Of a stretch of DNA of 64,000 nucleotides, positions 1 to 7,652 are shown in pieces. The stretch comes from Nocardia colli (GTDB lineage Bacteria; Actinomycetota; Actinomycetes; Mycobacteriales; Mycobacteriaceae), in assembly GCF_008704205.1 (NCBI RefSeq), contig NZ_VXLC01000004.1, positions 744,001 to 808,000 of the forward strand, given 5' to 3'. The notes under the pieces were generated by a model. That model worked only from the letters and a program-made list of their open reading frames with translations. It did not search any database and was not told the DNA's origin. The translations under genes were made by a program, and so were the position numbers. The stretch's first letter is position 1. Every line of letters begins with the position of its first letter.

Positions 1-236
1 AGTGCGCACAGCGCGGTCATCGTCTTGCTGATCGAGAATACGTTGACCAGGGTGTCCGAGGTCCACGGCACGGTGCGATCGAGATCGCGGTGCCCGCCCC
101 AGAGATCGACGACGGGTTCGCCGTCGACGGTCACGCAGATCGCCGCGCCGAGTTCCTCGCCCGCGGCGAGCCGGTTCGCCAATTCCGCCCGGACACCGGC
201 GAATTGATCGGCACAGAAGCCCGAGGTGGTCATCAT
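1..236 (-). CDS. Serine hydrolase, beta-lactamase/esterase family (3' part cut by window edge)
   Basis: Only the first 78 or so residues lie in the window; the gene runs off the left edge. The visible part matches the N-terminus of class C beta-lactamase-like hydrolases (EstB type): a segment VTVDGEPVVDLWGG, then the SxxK nucleophile motif SISK at about residues 68-71. These enzymes cleave esters or amides through an acyl-serine intermediate; the substrate cannot be told. The ATG at 236 overlaps the monooxygenase stop codon as ATGA, so the two genes are probably translationally coupled. A second in-frame ATG follows directly. Confidence 0.8.
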   Translation of the reverse strand, partial: MMTTSGFCADQFAGVRAELANRLAAGEELGAAICVTVDGEPVVDLWGGHRDLDRTVPWTSDTLVNVFSISKTMTALCA

Positions 237-1600
237 GCGCGCTCGAACGTTCTGGCCGGCACCGGCAGCGCGTAACCGGTTGCCGCGGCCCGCTTCGCGC
301 CCCTGGCCATTTCCTTGTTCAGGTCGCGCACATACGGCTCGAACTCGATCTGGATCGTGTGCCGCGGCGAGTTGTAGTAGCGACCGCTCCGGCGTTCCTC
401 GGCCGCGCGGATCGCCTCGTGCATTTCCGATTCCGGCGGCGGCAGGTACTTGCCGGTCAGGTAGGCGGCGACCAATTTGCTCTGCTGCTCAGCGAAATTC
501 ACCAGCGTCGGCAGTGGTTGCGCCAGGCCCATGAAGAACAGGTTGTCCACGCCCGGCTTCATCATCTGCTTGAACAGCGGGATGCGGTTCTGCTCGTCCG
601 GCACCAGGGCCGGATCGGTGAAGAACGGGAAGCTGATGTGATAGCCGGTGGCGCAGACGATCACGTCCACCTCCTCGGTGCTGCCGTCGGCGAAGCGCAC
701 GCGCGGACCCTCCAGCGCCGTGATGGCGGGCTTGAACGCGATATCGCCGCAGCCCGCGCGGTGCAGGAACTCCTCGCTGGCCGACGGATGCGCCTCGAAC
801 GGCAGGTGATCGGGCTTGGGCAGCCCGTAGAACTCCATCTCGCCGCGGAACTTGCGCACGAAGCGCTGCTTGAGCTTCATGCTCACCTTGCGCGGAATCC
901 ACGGCGGCACACTCTGTTTGTCCCCGACCTTGCCGTTCACGTATTTCGGCAACACCCACACACCGCGCCGCGCGGAAACGGTGAGCTTCGCCGCGACGAA
1001 GCGCTGCGACAGTTCCGAGGCGATGTCCAGCCCGGAATTGCCCATGCCGACCACCACGACCTTCTTGCCGCGCATATCGACCGGGTCGAACGGATCGTTG
1101 TAGGCGTGGCTGTGGATCAGCACGCCGTCGAATTCGCCGGGATAGTCGGGGGTGTTCGGATCCCAGTGGTGACCGTTGCAGACGATCAATACGTCGTAGT
1201 CGCGGGTGCGCCCGTCGCTCGCGGTGACCAGCCAGCGGCCGTCGGTCTGCCGTTCGGCAGCGGTGACTTTCGTGCCGAACCGGATCTTGTCCCGGAAACC
1301 GAAATGGTCGACGTAATCCTTGAAGTACTGGAACAGCTGGGAATGGTGCGGAAAGTCCGGCCAATCCGCCGGCGCCGGATAGTCCTCGAAGGCCAGCCGG
1401 AACTTGCTGGTATCGATGTGCAGCGACTGGTAGCACGCCGACATCCCGTTGGGATTCTTGAAATACCAGTTGCCGCCGACCTCGTCGGACGCCTCGAACA
1501 GGTCGAACGGAATATCGAAGTCCTGCAGCCGTTTCGCGGTGGTGATCCCAGAGGGGCCCGCGCCGATGAGGCAGACCCTGGGCAGAGTGGGTTGAGTCAA
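233..1600 (-). CDS. Flavin-containing monooxygenase (FMO/Baeyer-Villiger type)
   Basis: The 455-residue protein has two dinucleotide-binding motifs: GAGPSG at residues 13-18 for FAD and GMGNSG near residue 187 for NADPH. Between them is FDGVLIHSHAY, which fits the FMO fingerprint FxGxxxHxxxY/W. The enzyme would use NADPH and oxygen to insert an oxygen atom into a ketone or onto a nitrogen or sulfur; the substrate is unknown. It is co-transcribed with the downstream serine hydrolase, and together they could perform a Baeyer-Villiger oxidation followed by ester cleavage (inference). A TetR regulator is divergent, with a palindrome between them. Confidence 0.9.
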   Translation of the reverse strand: MTQPTLPRVCLIGAGPSGITTAKRLQDFDIPFDLFEASDEVGGNWYFKNPNGMSACYQSLHIDTSKFRLAFEDYPAPADWPDFPHHSQLFQYFKDYVDHFGFRDKIRFGTKVTAAERQTDGRWLVTASDGRTRDYDVLIVCNGHHWDPNTPDYPGEFDGVLIHSHAYNDPFDPVDMRGKKVVVVGMGNSGLDIASELSQRFVAAKLTVSARRGVWVLPKYVNGKVGDKQSVPPWIPRKVSMKLKQRFVRKFRGEMEFYGLPKPDHLPFEAHPSASEEFLHRAGCGDIAFKPAITALEGPRVRFADGSTEEVDVIVCATGYHISFPFFTDPALVPDEQNRIPLFKQMMKPGVDNLFFMGLAQPLPTLVNFAEQQSKLVAAYLTGKYLPPPESEMHEAIRAAEERRSGRYYNSPRHTIQIEFEPYVRDLNKEMARGAKRAAATGYALPVPARTFERA

Positions 1601-1715
1601 TTCACGTGTCCTCGTGCTGGGAGGGCGGTCACCTGCCTGCGGCGGCGCGCCCGGCGCCGAAACCGTCCGTAGCCGTGCGGCTTCCGGAGTGACGTAGGCA
1701 ACAAGGTAACACTGG

Positions 1716-1751
1716 CTAGACAGCGTGTCTAGTGAATGACGTATTGTCTAG
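1716..1751. promoter_or_regulatory. Probable TetR operator: palindrome plus extra half-site
   Basis: A perfect inverted repeat CTAGACA-GCG-TGTCTAG lies at 1716-1732 in the gap between the divergent monooxygenase and TetR genes. The 11-base stretch TGTCTAGTGAA recurs 19 bases downstream (1726 and 1745), giving a third half-site. Its symmetry and position suit autoregulation by the adjacent TetR protein together with control of the monooxygenase operon. No binding has been shown. Confidence 0.7.
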
Positions 1752-1839
1752 TGAAGGCGGTGTAGATCGCCGGTCCGCAGTAGACTTGCCCACCGAAAGT
1801 CGCACGTCAGCAGAACTTTCGACCGACACGAGGTAACCG

Positions 1840-2469
1840 TTGCGTACGAACCCGAATCCGGCGGGCGGCAGCCTGCGGGACGAGCAGAAGCAGCAGACCA
1901 GGACCCGGCTGATGGCCGGCGCCAAGGAGCTGTTCAGCACCCGCGGCTACGCGGCGGTGCGGGTCGACGACATCGCCGCCGCCGTCGGCTGTAGCCGGGC
2001 CACCTTCTATCTGCACTTCACCGGCAAGCTCGAGCTGCTGCGCGCGATCGCCGAGCAGAGCACCGCGCCCAGCGCCCTGCATTTCTACGAGGACCTGGAT
2101 CGGGTGCTGGACACCGGCTCGCGCGCCGAACTGGTCGCCTGGATGAGCCGGGCCATCGAATGGTTCCACGAATACCGCGCGCTACTGCCCGCCTGGGACG
2201 AGGCGACCGCGCTGGAGCCGGAGTTCCGCGAGATCGCCCGCGCCGGAATCCTCGCGCTGCCCAACGCGATGACGTCCTATCTCGCCCGCTGGCCCGCCGA
2301 GCGCGCCGACGAGGCGCGGCTGCGCGTGGAACTGCTTGTCGCCCAACTGGAGCGGTTTTTCACCCGCTGGGCGGTCCAGGGCACCATCAATGTGTCCGCC
2401 GAGCGGGCCGCGGAGGTGCTCGCCGATATTTGGTTCCCCGCGCTGCAGGCGCCCGCCGGACCGGGTTGA
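1840..2469 (+). CDS. TetR/AcrR family transcriptional regulator
   Basis: The 209-residue protein has a typical N-terminal TetR helix-turn-helix (about residues 14-60: TRTRLMAGAKELFSTRGYAA, then the recognition helix CSRATFYLHF). A divergent C-terminal ligand domain follows. The start is TTG at 1840, preceded by GAGG at a good distance; no ATG or GTG fits better. It most likely represses the divergent monooxygenase/hydrolase operon through the palindrome at 1716-1732 and releases it when a small hydrophobic substrate binds. Confidence 0.88.
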   Translation: MRTNPNPAGGSLRDEQKQQTRTRLMAGAKELFSTRGYAAVRVDDIAAAVGCSRATFYLHFTGKLELLRAIAEQSTAPSALHFYEDLDRVLDTGSRAELVAWMSRAIEWFHEYRALLPAWDEATALEPEFREIARAGILALPNAMTSYLARWPAERADEARLRVELLVAQLERFFTRWAVQGTINVSAERAAEVLADIWFPALQAPAGPG

Positions 2470-2630
2470 TCGGCACGGCGATTCGCGGGTCCACCGGGCG
2501 TAGCTCGATATTCGCTGGCCGCGCGGGAATCGTGTTCTGGGACTCGATTTCGTAGCGGCCTGTAAATCTGTCGGTGCGGTGCGGCATCATCTGTGCACGC
2601 AGCCATCCACGAATATTGCTCGGAGTCACC

Positions 2631-3410
2631 ATGCCGTCGCCTAAAACCAAGCCCAAGCCATTGTCGGACAGCGAGATTCAGCGGATCGCCACGGATATCG
2701 CCGGAGGCCGCCCGCCCATGGTGTGGTTCACCGCCGCCGCGGTGGGCGTGCCGGAAGGACGGTCGGGAAAGGTGATCTCCCTCGGCGATCCGGCCGACGG
2801 AGACTTCCTGCAGGTCCGGCCCACCGGATCGAAGGATGTACTGTCCTTTTCTCCGACAGAAGTGACGTTGACCAAGCCGCCACGAGGGGCGGCGACCGTT
2901 TCCACTGCCCAGCCGAAGTCGACAACCAGGAAGGAATCACCCGTGACCCAGCCGTCGACCTTGACGAGCACTGCGACACCGACCACCCCCAGTTCTGTCA
3001 CGCCGCCACCGGTCGTCCCGAAACCCGTTGCGAGCACCCCGGAATCGGACGAACACGACGGCGGCGCGAGCAAGCCCGCGGCCAAGCCGGCTCCGGCGGC
3101 ATCGCCGGCCAAGGCGGCCAAGGCTCCGGCCCGGCCGAAGGCGAAGACGCCCGAGGTCACCGTCACGCTGACCGGCACCGCCGACGGCGAATGGTCCGTC
3201 GACGTGGTCAGCGGCAAGAAGCGCGCCGTGCGCGGTCTCGCCGTGCCGAGTTCCGCGGTGGCGCAGGCCGCCAAGATTCTGCACCCCGAGGTGGCCGATG
3301 TGGTGGCGGGCATCCTCGACGCGGCCAGGGAAGCCCAGGAGGCCAAGGTGCAGGCCCTGCAGGCCGAGCTGGAGGCCGCGCGGCGGCTGCTCGACGAGCT
3401 GGTCGACTAG
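2631..3410 (+). CDS. DUF6319-like protein with coiled-coil tail
   Basis: The 259-residue protein has three parts. A conserved N-terminal domain (about 1-85) contains PMVWFTAAAVGVPEGRSG. A low-complexity Ala/Pro/Lys/Thr-rich linker follows (about 90-175). The C-terminal region (about 180-259) ends in a heptad-like coil rich in Ala, Glu and Leu. The N-terminus resembles the actinobacterial DUF6319 family, whose role is unknown. The ATG at 2631 is preferred over an in-frame ATG at 2574 because GGAG lies six bases upstream and the extra residues look non-coding. It converges tail to tail with the diguanylate cyclase. Confidence 0.75.
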   Translation: MPSPKTKPKPLSDSEIQRIATDIAGGRPPMVWFTAAAVGVPEGRSGKVISLGDPADGDFLQVRPTGSKDVLSFSPTEVTLTKPPRGAATVSTAQPKSTTRKESPVTQPSTLTSTATPTTPSSVTPPPVVPKPVASTPESDEHDGGASKPAAKPAPAASPAKAAKAPARPKAKTPEVTVTLTGTADGEWSVDVVSGKKRAVRGLAVPSSAVAQAAKILHPEVADVVAGILDAAREAQEAKVQALQAELEAARRLLDELVD

Positions 3411-3411
3411 T

Positions 3412-4986
3412 TCAGACCGCGGTGCTGGTGGATCTGGGGCTCGCGCGCCAGATCCGCCGGCCCGACTCGTTCGCGCCGTGCCGCGCCGGGTCGTTCGCCA
3501 TGTGCCGCACGGAATCGGGCGCGTGCCGCGCGTCGTCGTGGAACGCGTAGCCGAGCGAGTATTCCTTCGCGTGGTACATCGCCGAGTCCGCGTCGCGGAT
3601 CAGGTCGTAGACGGTCGACTCGGTGCTGCGCGGTGACCCGCAGGCGATCCCGATGCTCGCGGTGATCGGAATCTCGCCCGCACTCAACTCGAACGGCCGG
3701 ACAAACGCGCCCAGCAGCCGCTCGGCCAACGTCGCGGCCGCTTGACGATCGAGTGGCGACAACACCACGAATTCGTCACCCCCATACCGCGCGACCACAT
3801 CATCCCGCAGCACCACCCGCCGAATCCGCGACGCCGCGTTGGCGATCAACTCGTCCCCCACCGCATGCCCATAGCTGTCATTGACCATCTTGAACCCGTC
3901 AAGGTCGATGAACAGCAAACACAGTGGTTGTTCGGCCCAACGCTCACTGTTCAGGTTCAACGCCCGCAACAGCGCAGACCGATTCAACAGCCCGGTAAGC
4001 ATGTCGTGATCCGCCTGATACTGCGCCCGCCGCTCGCTGCGCGAACTGCGCACGATGGCCCGCTCGCTGCGCACCAGTACGCCGATCAGCAGGAGTGCGA
4101 ACAGTGACGAGACCACCACGCGGTCAACGGTCCCCAGAGATGAGCCGACCACCGGTACCAGCGAGGCCACGATCAGCGCGACCGCGATGAAGCTGGCGCG
4201 CTGGCGCGATTGATGCGGATGGATCCGGCGCGGTGCGCCGAGACCGGTCATGGTCGGGTGCAATGCCGAGACGCCGACGATCGCGTAGGCCGCGAGCAGC
4301 GGAATCATCATCACCTCGCGGCCGATCGTCGCGGCACCGGCGGTATCGAGGCTGTAGCCGAGATCGCCGAGCAGCGCCGCGATCAGCCCGACATGGACGA
4401 ACCGCAGCGAGGATTCCGAGCGGGTCGAGGTGGCCATCGAATGCGAGATGAGCGTCAACAGCAGCGCATCCAGCACCGGATACGTGGCAGCCACAATCGT
4501 GTTCACGGTGGTGTCGTGGTTGTGCAGGATCGGTGAGATCAGAAAAGTCCAGGACGCGAGCAGGGCGCCGAGGCCGATCAATCCGGAGTCGAGCAGCAGA
4601 TCGTAGTTCGAGCGAACCTGGCGCGGGCGCAACCAGATCAGGGCGGCGAGGCCGACCGCGAGATAGGCGAGCAGCGTGCACACGTCATCCAGCGGATGCA
4701 GCCCGTGCTCGGACGCATTGCGCAGACCGGCTCCCGCGCCGGACAGCACGGCCGAAGCGCACAGCAGGTACCACGGCAGGGGCCGGGCCGGACGATACGC
4801 CCGCAGACCGATGCTGATCATCGCGACCGTGCCGAGGAGGACGGTCGCGAGCGTCAGGAACGACCACAGCTTGGAATCGACCGTGGCGTGCACCGCGATC
4901 ACGACCGCGCTTCCCCCCAGAAGCAGTGCGTAGCACCATGTGCGGAACGGACGGTGCTGGTCTTTCTGCTCTCCGCTGACAGTCAT
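3412..4986 (-). CDS. Membrane-bound GGDEF diguanylate cyclase
   Basis: The 524-residue protein has about nine or ten N-terminal membrane segments (residues about 15-330) and a GGDEF domain. The active-site motif YGGDEF is intact at about residue 401, so it should make cyclic di-GMP from two GTP. The allosteric inhibition site RxxD, usually five residues upstream, reads LRDD, so product inhibition may be absent. The tail is rich in His and Arg. The ATG at 4986 shares one base with the upstream stop (TGATG), so it is coupled to the GNAT-like protein and arginine decarboxylase genes. The membrane region may sense a signal linked to that pathway. Confidence 0.9.
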   Translation of the reverse strand: MTVSGEQKDQHRPFRTWCYALLLGGSAVVIAVHATVDSKLWSFLTLATVLLGTVAMISIGLRAYRPARPLPWYLLCASAVLSGAGAGLRNASEHGLHPLDDVCTLLAYLAVGLAALIWLRPRQVRSNYDLLLDSGLIGLGALLASWTFLISPILHNHDTTVNTIVAATYPVLDALLLTLISHSMATSTRSESSLRFVHVGLIAALLGDLGYSLDTAGAATIGREVMMIPLLAAYAIVGVSALHPTMTGLGAPRRIHPHQSRQRASFIAVALIVASLVPVVGSSLGTVDRVVVSSLFALLLIGVLVRSERAIVRSSRSERRAQYQADHDMLTGLLNRSALLRALNLNSERWAEQPLCLLFIDLDGFKMVNDSYGHAVGDELIANAASRIRRVVLRDDVVARYGGDEFVVLSPLDRQAAATLAERLLGAFVRPFELSAGEIPITASIGIACGSPRSTESTVYDLIRDADSAMYHAKEYSLGYAFHDDARHAPDSVRHMANDPARHGANESGRRIWRASPRSTSTAV

Positions 4987-5645
4987 CAGCCCCCCTCGGT
5001 CGCTCCATCCCCGGTGAACCGAGCCGCGTAGTAGGTTTGTGAGTCCGCCACCACGACCTCGACGTTCGCCTGGTCCTCGAGCATCACTTGAATGCTGTCG
5101 GCGAACGAGTACCGAGTGTTGTTGTACGAGCAAATGTCCCAACCGACCGCAGCACGGTCGGCAACCAGAACCTGGACAATTGATTTGATCATGGCATGAA
5201 ATGCCGCTCCGTGTCGGGCACTTGGCACAACCAGGGTGAAACCTGCGTAATAAATCGCGCCGCGGGCCGCGTGTTCCGGATATCTGGCGGCGAAGTAGTC
5301 CGGGCTGATCCACGGGACCGTGTCGAGATGCTTGGTCACCGTGGTCACGCCGACGGGTTCGCCGGAACCGAGTCTTGCCACATGCTTGTCCACCCGGGGA
5401 TCGGTCATCACCGCGTGAAATTCCTCCGGGTGCAAAACTTGTCTGGCGATGGCCTTGGCGCGCAGTGGACCGAACGCCTCCTCGTAGAGTAGGTAGAACT
5501 GGTCTATACGGTCGTCCGGGATCTTGCCCTCTATGGTGATGTGCAATCCCGGCTGTGTCTCCCCGCCGGGCTCGAATCCCCCCGCGTGGGGGGTATCGAA
5601 ACGGGCGGTTCCGGACGGGCGGGCGGCGGTCGAGTCAAGGCTCAT
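4986..5645 (-). CDS. GNAT-fold-like acyltransferase, unknown substrate
   Basis: The protein has 219 residues. The core (about 75-190) looks like a divergent GNAT or acyl-homoserine-lactone-synthase-like fold: GEPVGVTTVTKHL, then VPWISPDYFAARYPE, then GFTLVVPSARHGAAFHAMIK, which could bind an acyl donor. No family name can be given with certainty. It starts at ATG 5645, overlapping the decarboxylase stop as ATGA, and ends by overlapping the GGDEF start. Its place between arginine decarboxylase and the cyclase suggests it modifies agmatine or a derived polyamine (inference). Confidence 0.7.
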   Translation of the reverse strand: MSLDSTAARPSGTARFDTPHAGGFEPGGETQPGLHITIEGKIPDDRIDQFYLLYEEAFGPLRAKAIARQVLHPEEFHAVMTDPRVDKHVARLGSGEPVGVTTVTKHLDTVPWISPDYFAARYPEHAARGAIYYAGFTLVVPSARHGAAFHAMIKSIVQVLVADRAAVGWDICSYNNTRYSFADSIQVMLEDQANVEVVVADSQTYYAARFTGDGATEGG

Positions 5646-6238
5646 CGTTGCCGCCCCCACGGGGCGGTGCGGTATGCGGCCAGCACGAGTGCGCAGGCGG
5701 GAACGCCGTCCGAGCGCGTTTCAGTGGTGCGCAGGTGGACAGGTCCGAAGCTCCCCGGTCGATTGCGGGTCATGTCGTTCAGGCTGGATCGGATCAGGGT
5801 GGTCACCTCGTCGGCGGTTTCGGCCTCGTGCTCGACGAAAAGACCTGCGCCGGAACCGTCGTCACGCAAGACCCAGCCGATGCCTGCGGCAGCCGTCTGA
5901 CCTGGTTCGTTCGCGTGCTGCACGGCGTACACGCAGTAGAGACGGTCACCCCACAGGATCGGTTTACGGACCCGCTCGGTGTGTTCCAGGGTGGAGCGCG
6001 GCGGGATGACCGACGACAGTCGAATCAAGTTGGCATCACCCACTCCCAGCTCACGCAGTGCCGCATCGAAGGCCGACATGGCGGTCGGCCCGGTTCCCGT
6101 CGCGGCGCCTATCTCTATTGTCAGCGGGGACCCGTAGATCTGTCTGCCCGAGGGCGGGCGTAGCCGATCTATCCACGGCAGCCCGAGTAGGCGGCCGCGC
6201 GGCCCCACTAGACCGCTGCGCGGGGTGGTGTGAATCAT
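5642..6238 (-). CDS. Pyruvoyl-dependent arginine decarboxylase
   Basis: The 198-residue protein matches the PvlArgDC family, which self-cleaves between two residues and converts a serine into a pyruvoyl cofactor to decarboxylate arginine to agmatine. The cleavage region reads LIRLSSVIPP, with the serine pair at residues 75-76, as in archaeal enzymes. The later segment LFVEHEAETADEV fits the C-terminal part of the fold. A strong GGGAGG lies six bases before the ATG at 6238. It is the first gene of a three-gene operon with overlapping starts and stops, followed by a GNAT-like protein and a GGDEF protein. The N-terminus is longer than in archaeal homologues. Confidence 0.85.
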   Translation of the reverse strand: MIHTTPRSGLVGPRGRLLGLPWIDRLRPPSGRQIYGSPLTIEIGAATGTGPTAMSAFDAALRELGVGDANLIRLSSVIPPRSTLEHTERVRKPILWGDRLYCVYAVQHANEPGQTAAAGIGWVLRDDGSGAGLFVEHEAETADEVTTLIRSSLNDMTRNRPGSFGPVHLRTTETRSDGVPACALVLAAYRTAPWGRQR

Positions 6239-6405
6239 AGTGCCTCCCAGAACGCCCGGCCTCATTTTGCAGGCCGGTAATACATCAAAATCGACTGTGC
6301 GGCACGGAGGTGAATCGCGCACCTTCGACAGCTGAAAGCAGTGTTCCCGTGGCGTGTCTCGTAACGTGTGGCAGGGCCAGTGGACATGACAGAGCGGGAG
6401 AGCAC

Positions 6406-7539
6406 GTGCGGATGTGGGTTGCGCCGGGGCGGGTCAACATCATCGGTGAGCACACCGATTACAACGACGGGTTCGTCCTGCCCATCGCGCTGCCGCTGGT
6501 GATGGAGTGCCGGGCGGGGGTGCGTGCCGATACCAAGGTGCGGGTGGTCTCGGCGCAGCGGCCGGACGAGCCGGTGCTCGTCGAGGTGGCCGATCTTGTG
6601 GCTCAACGGGATCGGGTGCCGGGGTGGTCGCGGTATCCGCTCGGGGTGGTCGCCGAATTCGTGCGGCGGGGCCATGCCGTCGGTGGGGTCGAGCTCGAGC
6701 TGGATGGGGCGGTGCCGATCGGGGCGGGGCTTTCGTCTTCGGCGGCGCTGTCCTGTGCGGTGGCGATCGCGCTGCGAGATCTGTTCGCGCCCACCGTCAC
6801 CGATCGGGAGCTGATCGAGTTCGCGCGGGCCGCGGAGAACGATTATGTGGGTGCGCCGACCGGTTTGCTGGATCAGTCGGCCTCGATCCTGTGTACGGCG
6901 GGGCACGCGCTGTTCCTCGATGTGCGGCGGTTTGTCGAGGACGGCGTCGACGCGGACGTGAATACTGGTGCGCACGAACAGATTCCGTTCGATCTGGCAC
7001 GATTCGGGCTGGAGCTGTTGGTGATCGACACGGGGCAGCCGCACGAGCATGTCGACGGCGGGTATGCCGAGCGGCGCGCCCAATGTGAGGCTGCCGCCGC
7101 AGAACTCGGCGTGGCCGCGCTGCGCGACGTCGACTCGGTGGCCGCGCTCGACCGGATCGCCGACGAGGTGTTGCGCCGCCGGGCTCGGCATGTGGTGACC
7201 GAGAACGCCCGCGTGTTGACTGTTGCCCAAAGATTGCGAGACGGTGCGGATCCGCGCGCGGTCGGGCCGATCCTTACCGCGGGACACGCCTCGTTGCGCG
7301 ACGATTTCGAGGTGTCCACGCCCGCGCTGGATGCGGCCGTAGACGCGGCGATCGCGGCGGGGGCGCACGGCGCGCGGATGGTCGGCGGCGGATTCGGCGG
7401 CAGCGTCATCGCGCTCATCGATCGCGCGCAGACCGACGCCGTGGTGGCGGCCGTGCGGAATCGGTTCGCCGACGCGGGCTTTGCCGAGCCACGCACCTTC
7501 GTGGTCGGCCCGGCGGCCGGCGCGCACCGCGCCGACTGA
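6406..7539 (+). CDS. galK: Galactokinase
   Basis: The protein has 377 residues and is a GHMP kinase that phosphorylates galactose at C1 with ATP (Leloir pathway). The galactokinase signature GRVNIIGEHTDYNDG is at the very N-terminus. The ATP-binding motif is PIGAGLSSSAAL, and GARMVGGGFGGSV is the third GHMP motif. The GTG at 6406 is chosen because GGGAG sits five bases upstream and the signature then falls at the usual place; an ATG at 6310 would add a non-homologous extension. A sugar-type sodium symporter follows. galT and galE are not in the window. Confidence 0.93.
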   Translation: MRMWVAPGRVNIIGEHTDYNDGFVLPIALPLVMECRAGVRADTKVRVVSAQRPDEPVLVEVADLVAQRDRVPGWSRYPLGVVAEFVRRGHAVGGVELELDGAVPIGAGLSSSAALSCAVAIALRDLFAPTVTDRELIEFARAAENDYVGAPTGLLDQSASILCTAGHALFLDVRRFVEDGVDADVNTGAHEQIPFDLARFGLELLVIDTGQPHEHVDGGYAERRAQCEAAAAELGVAALRDVDSVAALDRIADEVLRRRARHVVTENARVLTVAQRLRDGADPRAVGPILTAGHASLRDDFEVSTPALDAAVDAAIAAGAHGARMVGGGFGGSVIALIDRAQTDAVVAAVRNRFADAGFAEPRTFVVGPAAGAHRAD

Positions 7540-7652
7540 GCGACCGCCCAGGTTTTTGTCCACGATTGTGGCCCGCGAGTGAGGCACAATCACGCAGAGT
7601 AGGTGTCGGCCGACACCCATTCGGCTGCCTGTTTCACGCCAGGAGGGACGCT

